DNA of 64,000 nucleotides from Todiramphus chloris collaris. Its lineage: Eukaryota; Chordata; Aves; Coraciiformes; Alcedinidae. Location: assembly GCA_025345505.1 (NCBI GenBank), contig JANVCC010000071.1, forward strand, positions 1,153,832 to 1,217,831. Direction: 5' to 3'. Made by a program: the position numbers and the translations under genes. Positions 20,570-32,960 of the stretch are shown piece after piece; the stretch's first letter is position 1; each line of letters starts with the position of its first letter. The notes under the pieces were generated by a model, which saw only the letters and a program-made list of their open reading frames with translations, was not told the origin of the DNA and ran no database searches.

Positions 20570-22730
20570 TGGGTGAGGAAGCCTGTGGCTGTTTCCTGCC
20601 CAGCTCTTGGAGGTCTCTGCTCCTGTCACGGTGTTGGGGCTGTTTTTGCAAAGCAGCAGCTGAATCAGGTGGGTACAGCCTCATTTTGTAGGTGATTGCT
20701 CTGTCGGTGCTGGTTTACATCCCACCAGAGGGCTGCACTTTTCCCGGGACCTCGCAAGCAGCTGGGATACCCCCATCCTTGTGGGGACATCCTAAGGGAG
20801 GAGGAAACCTAAAGGTCAAGTGGCTTTCGATGGTGCGATTCAGGAGGTGGGAGGGTGGGTGGCAGCACGTGGGCAGTGGAGCTGCAGGCAGGAGATTTGG
20901 ATCGTGGCTGGTCCCACGGGTGGCTTTCAAGAAAGGTTTCTGGCAGTGGAGGGATTTTTAACCCTGATGGGGTTTGAGTAGCGAAGCATTTGCGTGTGGG
21001 GCTGTACATGGGGAGCACGGTGCCCGGGGGGCTCTGTCCCTTCTGCTTCCATCTCTCCCCTTCGTTCTTGTGGCATCTCAGGCGTGGCCCACAGGGATGT
21101 GAAGGTGGGAATGCATCTGGTGTCCTGCTTTTGGGCACTGGATTTCCTCTCGTTAGCCAGTTTAAGATCACAACAGGTAAGCTGGTCTGCTCAGACTTGA
21201 GGAATGCTTCGCTCTTTGGTTCTCGCTGCTGGGTTCCTGGGAGGTGGTGGATGTACGCACCTGATCAAGGGGTGAGCTGACTTACACCACATTCCAACTT
21301 TGGAAATAATGTGGCTTTACGTAATGCTGCTTCCAGGATTTCCCCCCCTTTCACTTCTGTTTGTGGGCAGTTGACACATGATGCCATGCGGAGTCACGCG
21401 GGGTAGCCATGTGCTCTGGGTGCAGGAGGCACAAGGCTGGGGGCACAGTCCTCTCCATCTCCCTCTCACAGCCACCCGGCTTGGGTGGCACGTAGCAGGA
21501 TGGAGAGGCGGGACATGAGGTACTGCCTGCTGCAGGGCTTCTCAAAACATAATAATCCCATCTCGGGGAGAAGAGCAGCCTGGTCTGAAACGCAGCACGT
21601 TGTCTTTGTCGTGCTTGAGTCCTATCTCACCATCTCCCCCTGAGCTGTGGCTTAATTGTTTTCTTCTTCGTGGTGTCCCTGCATCCGAATTGATGTTGCT
21701 GATAATTCTATAGATAGTTTAAATCTGAAAGGTTCTCTCATAAAAGTCTTGATCGTGCTTCCCTCCATCTTGCTGTTGTGAAGACAGCGGAGATGGACCG
21801 ACGAACTGCTTGCGGTGCCGTGGACTCGCCCGCGTGCACGCGCATGAAAGCGGCAGCAGTTGGGGATCCATTGTTTTAGAAACTCCTCTTCAGCTCTGAT
21901 ATCATCAGGTGTTTGCTCTGGAACCTGTGAAACGCAGATGGGTGTTGCTTCTGGCTTGAACTGGCCGAGGCTTCCCTCCTGCTGCTGCTTTCCTTTGTTT
22001 CCTGTGCCACTGTCGCTCGCTGGCAGCGGCTTCGGCTCTTTCCCTCCGCGGGCTGGAAGCTGAGCGGCCGTTCCCAGTCCCCGTGTGAAGTTCCCGTGTC
22101 ACCTCTGACTGGTGTGGCTCAGGATGCGCAGGAGGCAAAGGTGATGAGCAGAGCCGTGTCCTGCTGAGAGCTCCGAGGTGGAGCAGGTAGGTGGGGACCA
22201 AGCTGTCCTCTCCTTCCCGGGGGAGGGGACGTGCCTGGGGCGCAGGGGTGGCCCTGGGCAGGCAGGGACCCTCACGGGGAGGATTTGGTGTCAAGCACAT
22301 CAAAGGTGTTTCTCAGGACGCTGTGGTTTCCACCCACAAATCGTTGTCCCCTGGGATTGCTCCTCTGCCCTTCTGGCAGCTGGCTGGGGCACCTGAGCCC
22401 TGGGGGGAAGGTGGGGGCTGAGCACCACAGCCCAGCACCCGTGGCTGCAGGCTGGCACCCAATGGGCCAGCTGGGCGCAGGCAGGATGGAGGTGGCAGTG
22501 GTCTCCTGGCCAGGCAGGGTTGAGCTGGATGCCCTGCAGAGGGCAGAGGGATGCTCTGGAAACCCAGAGGCACCGGTGCAGGAGCGATGCAGAGGGCTGG
22601 GCACTGTGGCAGCTGGCGCATGGGGTTTTCCCAGTGCAAACCAGTTCATGAACCAACTGGTGTTTCTGCCCTTGGGTCCCTGGCATGGGGTGACCGACAG
22701 CAGCAGAGCCCTCAGCCTTGTGGCGTTTTG
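20570..22730. other. Presumed intron, no exon seen
   Basis: No recognisable exon. An AT-richer part with TTGCTGATAATTCTATAGATAG near 21696-21717 could be regulatory. The rest is GC-rich and unremarkable up to the CR1 copy. Confidence 0.5.
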
Positions 22731-22734
22731 CACT

Positions 22735-23056
22735 GGGACCTACAAGAGAGCTGAGGAGAGGCTTTTTACGAGGGCTTGTAGCGACAGGACCCGGGGTGAT
22801 GGCTTTGAGCTGGAGGAGGGGAGATTTGGACTGGATATTAGGAAGAAATTCTCAACAGTGAGGGTGGCGAGACCCTGGCACAGGTTGCCCAGAGCAGCTG
22901 GGGATGCTCCATCCCTGGATGGGTACAAGCCCAGGATGGACGGGGCTCTGAGCACTCTGCTCTAGCAGGAGGTGTCCCTGCCCGTGGCAGGGGGGTTGGA
23001 ACGAGATGAGCTTTAAGGTCCCTCCCAACCCAAACCACTCTGAGGTTCCACGATCG
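22735..23056 (+). mobile_element. CR1 LINE 3' fragment, + strand
   Basis: A typical CR1 3' region in order: an AGAGGCTTTTTACGAGGGC-type start, GACAGGACCCGGGGTGATGG, a GGGGAGATTTGGACTGGATA segment, GGTTGCCCAGAGCAGCTGGG, CATCCCTGGATGGGTACAAG, GGCAGGGGGGTTGGAACGAG and AGGTCCCTCCCAACCCAAAC. The terminal octamer repeats are degraded (GAGGTTCCACGATCGCG). It is 5'-truncated, as is usual for CR1, and has no coding capacity. A 244-codon frame overlapping it is an artefact. Confidence 0.92.
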
Positions 23057-23089
23057 CGCACCACGAGCCAGAGCGCCGCGGAAACCTCC

Positions 23090-23320
23090 CGGTCGGTCCT
23101 TTCCCTCCGAGTCGCCATTTTATTTTTCTTAACCGTTTTATGTCTAACCATACACTAACCTATAAAAATTAGTTTAGGATGGCTGCCAAGAAAATCTCTG
23201 CAGTGCCTTGTGGGTAACTCCCTGCGAATTACCATAAAAGCTGTAGTGCCGAGGCTGCCGTGGCAGTTGTGAGGACGCCAGTCATAATGCTCTGTGTTTA
23301 AGATTCAGATGGACGTGTGC
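23090..23320. promoter_or_regulatory. Candidate regulatory block
   Basis: Moderately AT-rich DNA with AACCTATAAAAATTAGTTTAGG (23157-23178), the ACTACAATTCCC-related word TGCCTTGTGGGTAACTCC, GCGAATTACCATAAAAGC near 23225 and GTCATAATGC near 23280. It lies just after the CR1 tail and before a CpG-rich patch. Confidence 0.32.
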
Positions 23321-23930
23321 TGCTTTCATGCCTGGATTGCAGCAGCTCGGAGCGCTCCTGGTGGCCCTGCCCCGCGCGCCGCTGCTCCCGCTCTCCCTTT
23401 TTTGACGTCTTCTTGCGCTCTCCCAACGGGTCTTGCCCATCTGTGAGATGCAACAGGTAGCAAAGCGCGGGCTGAACCGCGCTGGGAGGGAGAGTGGTTT
23501 CTGATCGCTTCCTCCCGGGAGGGACGAGCCTCCCGCTTCCATTGAGCCGGCGGCAATATTTCACTTCAGGGAAAAGCCGCCCCGTGACCCTTCCCCTCCG
23601 CATCCTGCCCGAACGACGTCCTGTTTCCGAGGGCTCTCCGTTTCTGGGCGTGCTGGGCACTGGCACCCGAGCGCTCTCGAGTGAATGAAACCCGGGCTGT
23701 CCCGGCTCTCGGCAGAGGATGCCTCGCTGCCGCGCCGGAGAAGGCTGCGGCTCCCTCGCGAGCGAGCGGGTTAGCGTTGCTGCTCCGCTGCGCGCCCTTG
23801 GAAATAGAGAGTGCTTTTCTTGATCTGTTGCTGCTGTTCTTCCTCCGGAGCGGTGAGTCAAGGTGACCGCGGGTCTCCAAAGCGGAGCCTCGGCCGAGGA
23901 GCCGCTCTGCTTGGTGCCGGTGGTTGGCAG
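23320..23930. promoter_or_regulatory. CpG-rich patch
   Basis: CpG-dense sequence with GCGCGCCG near 23375, GAACCGCGCTGGGAGG, and CTCGCGAGCGAGCGGG near 23755. It could be an intragenic CpG island or alternative start. No ATG-plus-donor pair stands out. Confidence 0.35.
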
Positions 23931-23949
23931 AAGGAGTTGCTGATCTTCT

Positions 23950-24215
23950 GCTGGGCATGATGGATCATTTCATTTAAATTTCCCTGAAATATAATATTCA
24001 TCACAGTGTCAGTGTCCCACCTTCATTATAGCGCGCTGATAAACATCTCTAATCGGAGAGCGATCTCTCCGCCCTGCCAGAAACTGCCTGGGGATAATGA
24101 GTACATCTTTGGAGCAGGGAGAAGGTGTCTTGGGGATGTGTTCCTGCTCTCCCACCCCTGTCTGTGTGCGGAGTCGCTTGCCTGGCTGATAAATAAAGCA
24201 AGAAGCAAATAGAGT
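23950..24215. promoter_or_regulatory. Candidate enhancer block
   Basis: Contains TTTCATTTAAATTTCCC, AATATAATATTCATCACAG, TTCATTATAGCGCGCTGATAAAC and CTAATCGGAGAGCGATC with retained CpGs, then GGGGATAATGAGTACATC and a run of AATAAA-like words. It is non-repetitive and its motif content resembles a conserved element. Confidence 0.35.
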
Positions 24216-24232
24216 TTTATTTTTTTCTTCCC

Positions 24233-24251
24233 TTTTTTTTTTTTTTTTTTT
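24233..24251 (+). repeat. 19-T homopolymer
   Basis: An uninterrupted T run after a T/C-rich lead-in. No adjoining retroelement body was recognised. Confidence 0.9.
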
Positions 24252-24259
24252 GTATGTGT

Positions 24260-27200
24260 CTGTTTCTGTTCAGGGCTCTAAAATGGTGGCGGTTTGGATG
24301 CAGCCTGGTGTCCCTCTTACTACCTGATGGTGTTTTCTTAAGGCACCCCTGAGTACAGCCCCTGTCCTAGAGTGGGGGGATTAGGGCAGCACCCCATGAA
24401 GCTTGACCTTACCCCCCTCACCAGGGGTAAATCTCTGCCACTGCCCCGGCAGGAGGGGCTGCAGCTTGGTGCCGGGGCGGCGATGGTGCCAGGGTGGTGA
24501 TGGTGCCAGGGCGGTGGTGGCCCCACGTGTGGCAAGGCACGGGCAGTCTGCGGTTCCCGTGAGCTGATTTCTCCAGAGCACGTGCGGGAGTGGGCAGGAC
24601 CCAGGGCAGGACCCAGCGCACGTCTTGGGAGCAGCTCTACCATGGGCAGGCTCTGCGTGGTGCCAGGGAGAGCGGGCTCATTTGGGGAGGCCGAGCAGCG
24701 CGGCTCAACTCCTTCTGGTCCCCTTACCGTGGTGGCCTCTGTGTCCCCGTGTCGCCATCGGCCAGGGAGCGTCCGTCAGAGCGCTGCTTGTCTTGTTCTT
24801 CCCATTGTTGGTTTTATTGTCAAGGAGGGGCTGCTCATCCGTGGAGGGCTCGGTGTCTGCCCTCCCCAGCTGGCACGGCCGGGCGGATCGGTGCCCCCTG
24901 GCTCAGCTGCTGGCCTCGGCCACCGGCTCCAGAGAGGAGGTGACATCTGCGTGGCCAGGATGGATGCTTTTCTCATCGATGGAGTCGTGGGAGATGGTGG
25001 CTGCTGGTCCCGTGTGCCATTGGGGCTGCTCCACGTCAGAGTCCTTGGCTGATTGTTCTCGGAGCCCTTTTGGTAAAGACCCCAGAGGTTCTGGGGAGCC
25101 ATCTCCTGATCAGCTCTGGAGTTTTGACCCTCGGCATCAGAACTGAAGCGTCGTGGGTCCCCAGAAGCCTTGTACAGACCCGACCTCTTGGGCTGCCCTT
25201 CTGCAAAGGGCTTTCCTCACCCTGTGCCGCTGCTTCCTCCTCCGCATTTGACGCAGAGCAAGCTGAATTGTCCTCTGGCTTGGGATTTCCTGTCACCTCT
25301 GTTCCTCTCCAGCGTCCAGGCCCTTAGACTCTCAGCCTCTTTCTGTCCTGCTGCAAAACTTGCCAGGAGGAGGAAAGTCCCCCTGAATTTGGACTTGCTG
25401 GACGCTGCCTGACTGCCGTGCAAGCCGTGGCCCTGCCTTGAGACCGTCTCAGAGCCCCGAGGAGGGCAGCAGAGCAAGTTCCCTGCGAACTCCTTCCGGG
25501 CAGGACTTGTTGCACCATGCTGATGACAAGATTTAGTCTTTGCAGGAGCCCAAAGCACAACTTGGCAGCCTCCAAGGCTGAGGATGAAGCAGCTGTCGTG
25601 CTCCGAGCCGAGCTGGGCGCGGGGAAGGAGGCGGCGGCGAGGGCTGAGGACGAGGCACCGTCACGACGTGTCCTCCCGATGGCATCCCGCTTCCTCGGGC
25701 AGGGACGAGGAGGAAACTCCAGCCGCCAGCAGCCCCTATCACCTTTCAGCACCTCAATTTTTAGCAGTCTGACCTGCAGAAGCCTGTCTGGTGCTTCTGG
25801 CCCCTGCGGCTGCTTGTGGACTGCGTGCCCTAAAGGCTTTGCTGCTGGTCCCCGTAAGGGGATCCCAGTGAGGCCGTCTGGGTTTCGAGGGTGACCACAA
25901 CCTCCAGTGCTCTCTGCATCTGCTCCTGAGCTGCTGGCAGCAGGACTATGGCTTCTGTGCTTTATCCATCTGTCCATCTCTCCCTCTGTGAAGCAGCTTG
26001 AAGATCTCCCAGCTGAGCAGCTGAACTGCCCTGGCAGTGCGGGGGACATGAGCATCCTTTTGCTTCTCCTCCCGTCAGAGGTGGCATGGGGACAGCAGCC
26101 CCAAGATGTCTTCACCTCCTAACAATAGGAGTGAGGCTGCTTTGAAAAGAGCAGGGAGGACCTGGAGTGTTTCTTAGAAGTAAGAGAGGAAGGTGCATAA
26201 AACATGTATTGGCCCTTGCAGCGAAGGCTTTTCATCCCGGCTGCCTTAGGGAGTGTGCTGTGTGGGCTGGGGGGCTCAGCTGGGTGCCCAGGTGGGTGCC
26301 ATGGGCCACTGGCCTGCACCCAGCCTGGCAAGGAGCTGGTTTTGGGTTGGGCAAAGAGTGGCGAGAAGGGGACGAGGAGGGGAGATGCAGTTTCCATGCT
26401 CGGAGGTGCATTTGCAGCTGGCAGGGATCTTCCTGTCTAGGGGTGTGCACAGAGCCGTGTGTGAGGACCCACCCGGAACATCATCTCCAGCGTCCTGCCT
26501 TGTCCTCTGCTTTAATTACTGGGCTGTCCCCATCACTGAGGGTGGGTGGTGTGGTTTAAGTCTCTGCTCTGCATCTAGGGTAGCTGGGGGTCAGGACTGG
26601 GGAAGCAGGGGGGGCAAGCAGGTCATGTCCGCGCCGTCTTTGAGCACCTCATCGAAGAAGTGAGCTTGTTGCGCGCTTGAGCACTCCACGCTGCTGGCAT
26701 AGCCTGTGCTGAGCACGCACTGATGAGATGGGAAGGCAGGGCAGGAACGTTCCGGCTCTGGCCCAGAGCCTTTCTGCAGCACGCTGTGCAGCGGGGCCGA
26801 GGACTGTCCCCACAGGGGTCTGCGCCCCCGAGCCGCTGTCCCCAGCACTGCCCGGGCCAGTTCAGCCCCGGGGACACAGAGGCTTGGATTTCGCTGGTAC
26901 AAACCACCCAGAGCCAGGCTGTAATTAGGCTGCGTTGTCTCGTAACTGGATCTCCCAGCCCGATGCTTTGTTCTTGGCTTACCCTTGACTTTTTCCAGCG
27001 TCTTTGAGCCAGTCGTATCCCTTGTTGGTGCCTCAGTTTTTCACCCTCTGTCCTGACTCCTGCAGGGCAGATGCTTTCCAGGCAGCAGCGTCTCGGGTCG
27101 TGTTTGTCCGGAGAGCCTCGCTCTCCTCCGAGCCCTCCAACCCTTTGCAGCAGGGTTTTCTAGGGGGTAGCAGAGGAGCTTCTGATGCTGGACTCGTGTC

Positions 27201-27530
27201 TGGTCCCCAGTAGGCTCTGTGGTGTGCCTTAATCTTCAGAATAAAATTAAAGCAGAACTTTCAACTTGGATTCTTCTTTGGAAGGGGCTTTATTTTAGAG
27301 CCACTTTTTTTTTCCTGATTAGTCTTTTGGGGTTGGGGGGAACCCCAACCCTGTCCTAAAACCTTGTCTGTGTAAACAATTGCTGGTCTTGGGCTTTAAG
27401 TCACGAGATGGCTGTGCTGCATCCTCAGTGCCCTCCACCAAGGCAGAGCTGGAACTGGTGACACCAAAAGGAGCCCTGCCTGCCCGTCCGTTTTTCTCTC
27501 TGCCCGTGCACCTCCTCTCGCAGCCGCAGC
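24260..27530. other. Presumed intron, no exon seen
   Basis: GC-rich DNA with a minor 17-bp GATGGTGCCAGGG duplication near 24482-24515. Frames up to about 263 codons on either strand (for example across 25324-26115 on the minus strand) have low-complexity composition and no recognisable domain. Confidence 0.5.
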
Positions 27531-28110
27531 CTCTGGGCGCAGGTAGCGAGGGCAGGAGAGCGCGGGACAGAGGTGCCCTTCGGCGCGCTTGCGCTCGCAC
27601 TCGCAGTCGACTGGTGCCGCAAGCACGCGTTCGCTTCCCGCCGAGTCTCTCGAAGCGCGCTTTGGTACAACCAGGCGAGAGCTGGGAAAACCGGGCAGGT
27701 TTCTGGGGCTCTTGGGAAAGCTTTGGGGTGTGTGGGGTGGGATGAGCTGGGAGCACTGGGTGCGGGGGTGGGTGCAGCAGACGGGTGCGTGGGGGATGCC
27801 GCCGGGAAGGAGGTGGTGGAAGGGACACCGGGAGCGGGACCAGCCCGTGCGGCTCGGCGGCAGGGTGGGCGTTGAGCCCCGCTGCTCAGCTCGCTGCCAG
27901 CTGCCCCCTCGCCGGCTGCGCCGCGATTCCTGGCGGGGCTCCGTGCTGCGGCCGCCCCCTCCCAGGAGGATGCCCCGAAGCTTCCGTGGAGCCTCGTGCT
28001 GTGGGAGGGGAGCTCCCCGCTGCTGCGGGAGAGGCTGGGCTCCGTCTCACCCTCACGGATGCTCTCGGCACGTCTCCCATGGGTGCCGTGGCATCGGGCA
28101 CCGGGCAGGT
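27530..28110. promoter_or_regulatory. CpG-rich patch
   Basis: High CpG density (GGCGCGCTTGCGCTCGCACT near 27581, TCGAAGCGCGCTTTGG near 27650). A donor-like GCGCAG|GTAGCG lies near 27542. It may be an alternative promoter or methylated exon-like patch. No coding exon is recognised. Confidence 0.33.
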
Positions 28111-30165
28111 GGCTGCTGCTCAGCCGGGGCTGATCAAAGTCACGTCTCCCTGTTCTCCGCTCCTGGGCTCCGGCTGCCCACCGCTGCCCGGATCAGGCCC
28201 TCCTGGCAGTGCTTCCCTTGTTTTCTGTTTGTCCTTCTGCTCCACACCTTGGGCAGAGAAGCCAGCAGCCCCTCCCACTGCTGAGACCAGGAATCATCTG
28301 GGCATTGTGGGGGAAGCACCTTTTGCTCTCCCACCCGGTGTGGGCTGTGCTCTGGGATGTGGGGTTGGGATTTCGGGGCAGGACTGTGAAATCTCAGCAC
28401 GGGCTTCCATGCTGCATCACGTCGCCGTGCTTTGGGCGTTGCACAAGAGCCCAAGATTTGACCAACAGCGTGACTGCCCCAGCCCTCCTGTGCGCAGGCT
28501 GCGGGACGGAGGGGGGATGCTGCAGCTGACCTCGGCTGCTGACCTCCCGTGAGCGCGTGGGAGCAGAGATGCCTTTTGGGCCAGCGTCAGCCTTGCAAAA
28601 CACGGGGAGGCTCCAGCCCTAAGATAAGACTGGGGCTGACACACACAAACCCATAGCAGCTCCTTTCCCCAGACTCCCGCAGTGAAGCAGGCCACGGGAG
28701 CGGTGTCTGCAGCCAAGCCGCTGCCGGGGGGCTCGGTGGCTCTGGCCCCGGGACAAAGGGACACCGACAGTTTTCATCCTCAGGTGCATCTGGGCCTGGC
28801 ACCGTGGGGTGTCCTGTGCTGCCCTGTCTCTGGCAGCAGCCAGTCTGTGACTGGATGTTCCCAGCAGTACGTTCACTGGCGAGAGGAGGTTTCAGGTTCC
28901 CTCCTGACTGGAGGGGTGCCCGGGAGCTGCTGCACCCATGGCGTGACCCAGGGGTGAGCACAGCCCTGTCGCTGCCCGTGGGCTCTGCCACCAGCTCTGG
29001 CTGTGCCGACGCGGCTTCTGAGTTCCTCCGGTTTGGAGGCAGGGTGTCCTGGGCACGGCTCGTGGGATAAGGCAGCAGGAACCCTCCGGGGTGTCCCTGC
29101 CCCACGACCCGCTCGGGGAGGGCAGGGGTGGCTGCAAAGCCCCTTGTGCGGCTCGCTGGCACGTGCCAGAGCTTCCCCTGCTGCTGGCTGGCATACAGAC
29201 GGTCTCTGCGCTGCCCCTCACGCTGCCACCGTGTCCTACCCGAACGGCAGATGTCCCCTGCTGCCCTGGGAAAAAACTCTTGGCTTTGTTCATTGTTGCT
29301 TTCACCGTGTGTGGTGAAATGAGGCAGCGTCTTGGGGGCTGTGGGGCACCTGGGCACCAGTGTCTGTCTCCTCGGGGGCACAGGGCGCTGCTGGCAGGCT
29401 CCCAACGAGCTTTGCCCCACAACCGAACGCTTTAGGGATCCAAACTCCTGCCCTTCTCTGGGCAGGACTCTCCCTTCTCAGCAGATTCTCTGCCCGGTCA
29501 TGGAGCAGCCGGTGGCACAGCTGGCTCTGGGTGCTGGGGTGGACCTGCCCTCGTGTGCCGTCGTGCACCGCGATTATTCCTTATTTTTGGTGAAAAGGGC
29601 CTGGCTGTTCGTGTGGCTGGGGATTTTGTTTTGCCCCTGGGTGATCAGTTTTCTGTTCCCTGGGGTGGTCAGAGCGAGCTGGAAATGTGGAGGCTGCAGC
29701 TGGCTCCTGAGGCGAGGAGAGCGTGGAGGGGTTTGGGGTGGAGGAGAACAAAAGGGGCTGTTTGTAGTGCACGAGTGGGTGCTTGTGCTCCGGCACCAGC
29801 CATTAATATTCCTCTGTGCTCTGCTGAGAGCTTGTGGGACTGGGAGCACTGGTCTTGCAGCTGAGGGAGGCACAGGCTGATGGCCCCTTGTCCCCATTGA
29901 TGGCTCCATCCCCCTTCCCTTCCAGCCGATCGGAGGCAGCTCTTGGAGACCCTCTCCCAACCTTTCCAGCTCTCTGCCCTCAGCTGCCACTGAGTCACAC
30001 GGTGACATTTCACATCTTCAATGTCTGAGCCATTTCATAAGGAAAAAGGCATCAGAAAAGAAGTGCTTTGGCTTTTTGTGTCCAACAAATTGGGTTTGTT
30101 AACCCGAAGCTTCATCTGGTGGCTGGCAGGGCCCCTCTGCGGCTGTGGGACAGGCTTGGGAGGGG
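28110..30165. other. Presumed intron, no exon seen
   Basis: GC-rich, repeat-poor DNA. The 277-codon minus-strand frame here (28587-29420) has no recognisable motif and is not supported as a gene. Confidence 0.5.
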
Positions 30166-30169
30166 AGGG

Positions 30170-30197
30170 GGAGGAGGAGGAGGAGGAGGAGGAGGAG
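30170..30197 (+). repeat. (GGA)n microsatellite
   Basis: About nine GGA units, reading as a glutamate run in one frame. Confidence 0.9.
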
Positions 30198-30369
30198 CGG
30201 GGTTATGCAGCAGTGTGTAATCTTTGCTGCGCTTTCAGTGTTTCTCGAGGTCTTTTTAGAAGAGGTGGGTTTCTGCATGGAACAGCTGAGCTACCAGTGC
30301 TGCAGCCCAGCCTGGTCGAGGTGGCAATGGCTGATCCTCCCTCCCAAGCCAGGCAAGCAGAGTCTTCAC

Positions 30370-30655
30370 CTACCTCCATCAGCGCGGTGATGCCGCCGTA
30401 CGCCGACTTACCCCGGCACGCTGCAGTGGCAAAGCAAGCCCAAGGCAAGGGGCTCTGCCGCAGAAACCGCAGCCCACGCCCGGGCGTGTTTGGGCCGGGC
30501 AGCGCCAGGCTCGGCGTGCACGGCCGTGGGCACGAGCCCGTCGTGTTTGCACTGAGCACGGGCCTCGTTCGCCGAGGGGGAGACAGGCACCGGCCCGTGC
30601 TGCCGCTCGGCGGGACTCGGCGTGCGGCCGAGAGCTGCACAGGACCTGCTTTTAA
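30370..30655. promoter_or_regulatory. CpG-rich patch
   Basis: CpG-dense block (GGTGATGCCGCCGTACGCCG near 30386, GCCCGGGCGTGTTTGGGCCG near 30478, GGACTCGGCGTGCGGCCGAG near 30613), flanked by ordinary intronic DNA and immediately followed by a CR1 copy. Function unknown. Confidence 0.33.
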
Positions 30656-30711
30656 ATAGCACCCTGCATTACCAGGGTAGTTACGGTGCCTGCTTGTGGC
30701 AGGTAGGCTCC

Positions 30712-31225
30712 CAGAGTTGTTCTGGTTGGCAGAGACCTTACAGATCAGAGAGGTCAACCCTTAACCCATCACTAGCCCATGGCCCTCAGCACCACAGCTC
30801 CACGGCTTGGAAACCCCTCCAGGGATCATGGGGACTGCACCCCTGCCCTGGGCAGCCTGGCACAGCCCTGGAGGGGAAGAAATTGTTCCTCAGCTCCAAC
30901 CTAAACCTGCCCTGGGGCAACGTGAGGCCAGTTCCTCTAGTCCTGTCCCTTGTTCCTTGGGAGCAGAGCCCGACCCCCCTGGCTGCAACCTCCTGTCAGG
31001 AGCTGTCAGAGCCAGAAGCTCTCCCCTCAGCCTCCTTCTCTCCAGGCTGAGCCAGCCCAGGTCCCTCAGCTGCTCCTCACCAGACTTGCTCTAGAACCTT
31101 CCCCAACTTCTTTGCTCTTCTCTGGCCGCGCTCCAGCCCCTCAGTGTCCTTCTTGGAGTGGGTGGCCCAAAGCTGAATGCAAATGTGGCCTCCCCGGTGC
31201 TGAGTGCAGGGGCACTCTTCACCCT
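30712..31225 (-). mobile_element. CR1 LINE 3' fragment, minus strand
   Basis: Read on the + strand it starts with the complement of the CR1 3' end (TCTGGTTGGCAGAGACCTTA), then CCCTGGGCAGCCTGGCACAG, GAAGAAATTGTTCCTCAGCT, CCTCTAGTCCTGTCCCTTG, CTTCTCTCCAGGCTGAGCC, CTCAGCTGCTCCTCACCAGA and CGCTCCAGCCCCTCAGTGTC, ending near CCCAAAGCTGAATGC and the following CTCC/GTGCTGAGTGCAGG part. It is about 510 bp, 5'-truncated and the longest CR1 in the window. The extreme 3' octamers are missing. Confidence 0.93.
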
Positions 31226-31229
31226 TGGT

Positions 31230-32960
31230 TCCCTTTGCCGTCCCCGGGGAGCAGGAGGAAGCGTGTGTGCAGGGGCAGGCCATTTATTCCCCTGCTTTCG
31301 GGCTGTGTCAGAGATCTCCGCTCAGCCTAATGCAGTCTAATCCTTCTCTGGGGATGAGCGCGAGGAGCCCTGGGTCCGTGGAGAATTGCAGAGTTGCTTC
31401 CCTCCCCTTTTCCTTTGTTCTAAATTAAGAAAAAAAAAGCAAGCAAACAGATGAAAAAGGCTCTGTGTGAAGCAGGCGGGCGAGCGTGCGTGGGGACAGC
31501 CAGCTCCCTGCCGAGCTGCCAGTGCTGCCCGTGGCTCTGGGGACCCTGCAGCGCCCGGCAAGGCTGGCAGCGCTGGAGCCGCCTGCTCTCGCGCTCTGTC
31601 CCCGCGTCCCCCCGGCCACGCCACGGCCGCGGCTCCCTCCGCCTGCACCGTCTTCCTCAGCCTCGCCTTTCCCCGGCGCTGGTTTTGTCCCGAGTCCTCG
31701 GCGGGTCTGTTCCTGCCCGCGTGGTCCTCGTGGCAGCTTGCAGCCTGCGTTGGGGCTTTGCAGGTCTCGCTTGGCTGCTCAGCAGGCTCCGGTGTGGGAT
31801 GGCTGCAGGCTCTGGAAGACTCTCCGGTGCTGCTCCTATGGAAAACACTCTCAGTAACCACAGAGAATGGAGATGGTGCTTAAAAAAAACACAGAGAAAG
31901 GTCATCTGTAGGGGCCTCCGGGATGGGGATCTCAAAGCTGCCTCGCCTAATTTCTGCTGGGGTTGTGTGACTTGAGCAGCCCCTTCCCCTGAGGGATGTC
32001 CTTACGGAGTAGAGCTGCACAGGAGACGTCCTATCCTGTGGATGTCGTTAGACTGGATGGTCCCTCCCACCCGCGCAGCCCTACTGGGAGATAACCACCA
32101 AAGCACCCACCCCACGGCCCTGGTGGCCTTTCCTCGGGAGGGCTGATCCATCCTGGGTTTAGCCACACGAGTCCGTGTGCATCACCTGCTGCCTCGGGCA
32201 TTTCCTGCACTCCTGGAGCAATCCCACGGGAAGGCAGAAAGAAAATCCTGAATCCTTTTGTGCAAGCAACCACGGCTGTTGAGATAGGAGAGGAGCTTCA
32301 ACTCCAGCAGTGACGTGGGTGCCTGAGCTGGCCCCAGCTTGCTGCCGACCTCAGAGGGCTCCAGGAGAGCTCGAGGACATGGAAACATCTTGCTTAGGTC
32401 TTAGAAGGGTGTGGAGGGCTCAGCAAGGTGCTGGAGCACCACGAGCCACTGCCTGGTGTCTCCTGTGGCTGTGTTCTTCCAGGAGACCTGTTGAGAGAGA
32501 AGCACCTTCAACTTTATTTGGTTCCTGATGTGCATGTTGCAATCTCTTCTGTCCTAACACCACCCAGAAGATCCCCACCACCCTGAGCATCAGTGCTGAG
32601 CAGCAAAGCCCAAGGGACTGTGTTTGAGGCTGAGGTGCCCAAACCCTCCCTGGGCCTCAACCAGCCCAAAGCTCAGGCATGACAGGCAGTGAATCCACCA
32701 GGAATGTGGCTGCCAGAAGAGACCCAATGGGGTGGAAAATCCCTTTATTCAGTTCTCCCGTGTCTGAAGTGCAAGTGGGAGACTTGGAGCTGGCTTTTTC
32801 CCGAATGTGGAGAAAGGGGCTGAACCCCGGTGCCGGTGCCATGTCCTCCCGGCTCCGCCACCTTGATTTGAGGATTTGATGCATCCTGCTGTTTTTAAAA
32901 ATAAATAGCTAGCTATTTTGGGCCAGGAAAGCAAACAAATCAACAAAGCAGTCATTTCTT
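31230..32960. other. Presumed intron with a CpG-rich part
   Basis: The part at about 31480-31760 is CpG-dense. A short CR1-tail-like phrase (GTTAGACTGGATGGTCCCTC near 32048) may be a strongly decayed CR1 3' end, but is too short to call. No exon is recognised. Confidence 0.45.

Noticed and set aside
22231..22965. 244-codon + frame
   Set aside because: Its second half is CR1 3' untranslated sequence, and the first half has no recognisable motif.
28587..29420. 277-codon minus-strand frame
   Set aside because: No recognisable domain or splice context; typical of GC-rich intronic DNA.
32020..32090. CR1-tail-like phrase GTTAGACTGGATGGTCCCTC
   Set aside because: Too short and without octamer ends or neighbouring CR1 sequence; may be a decayed CR1 but cannot be supported.
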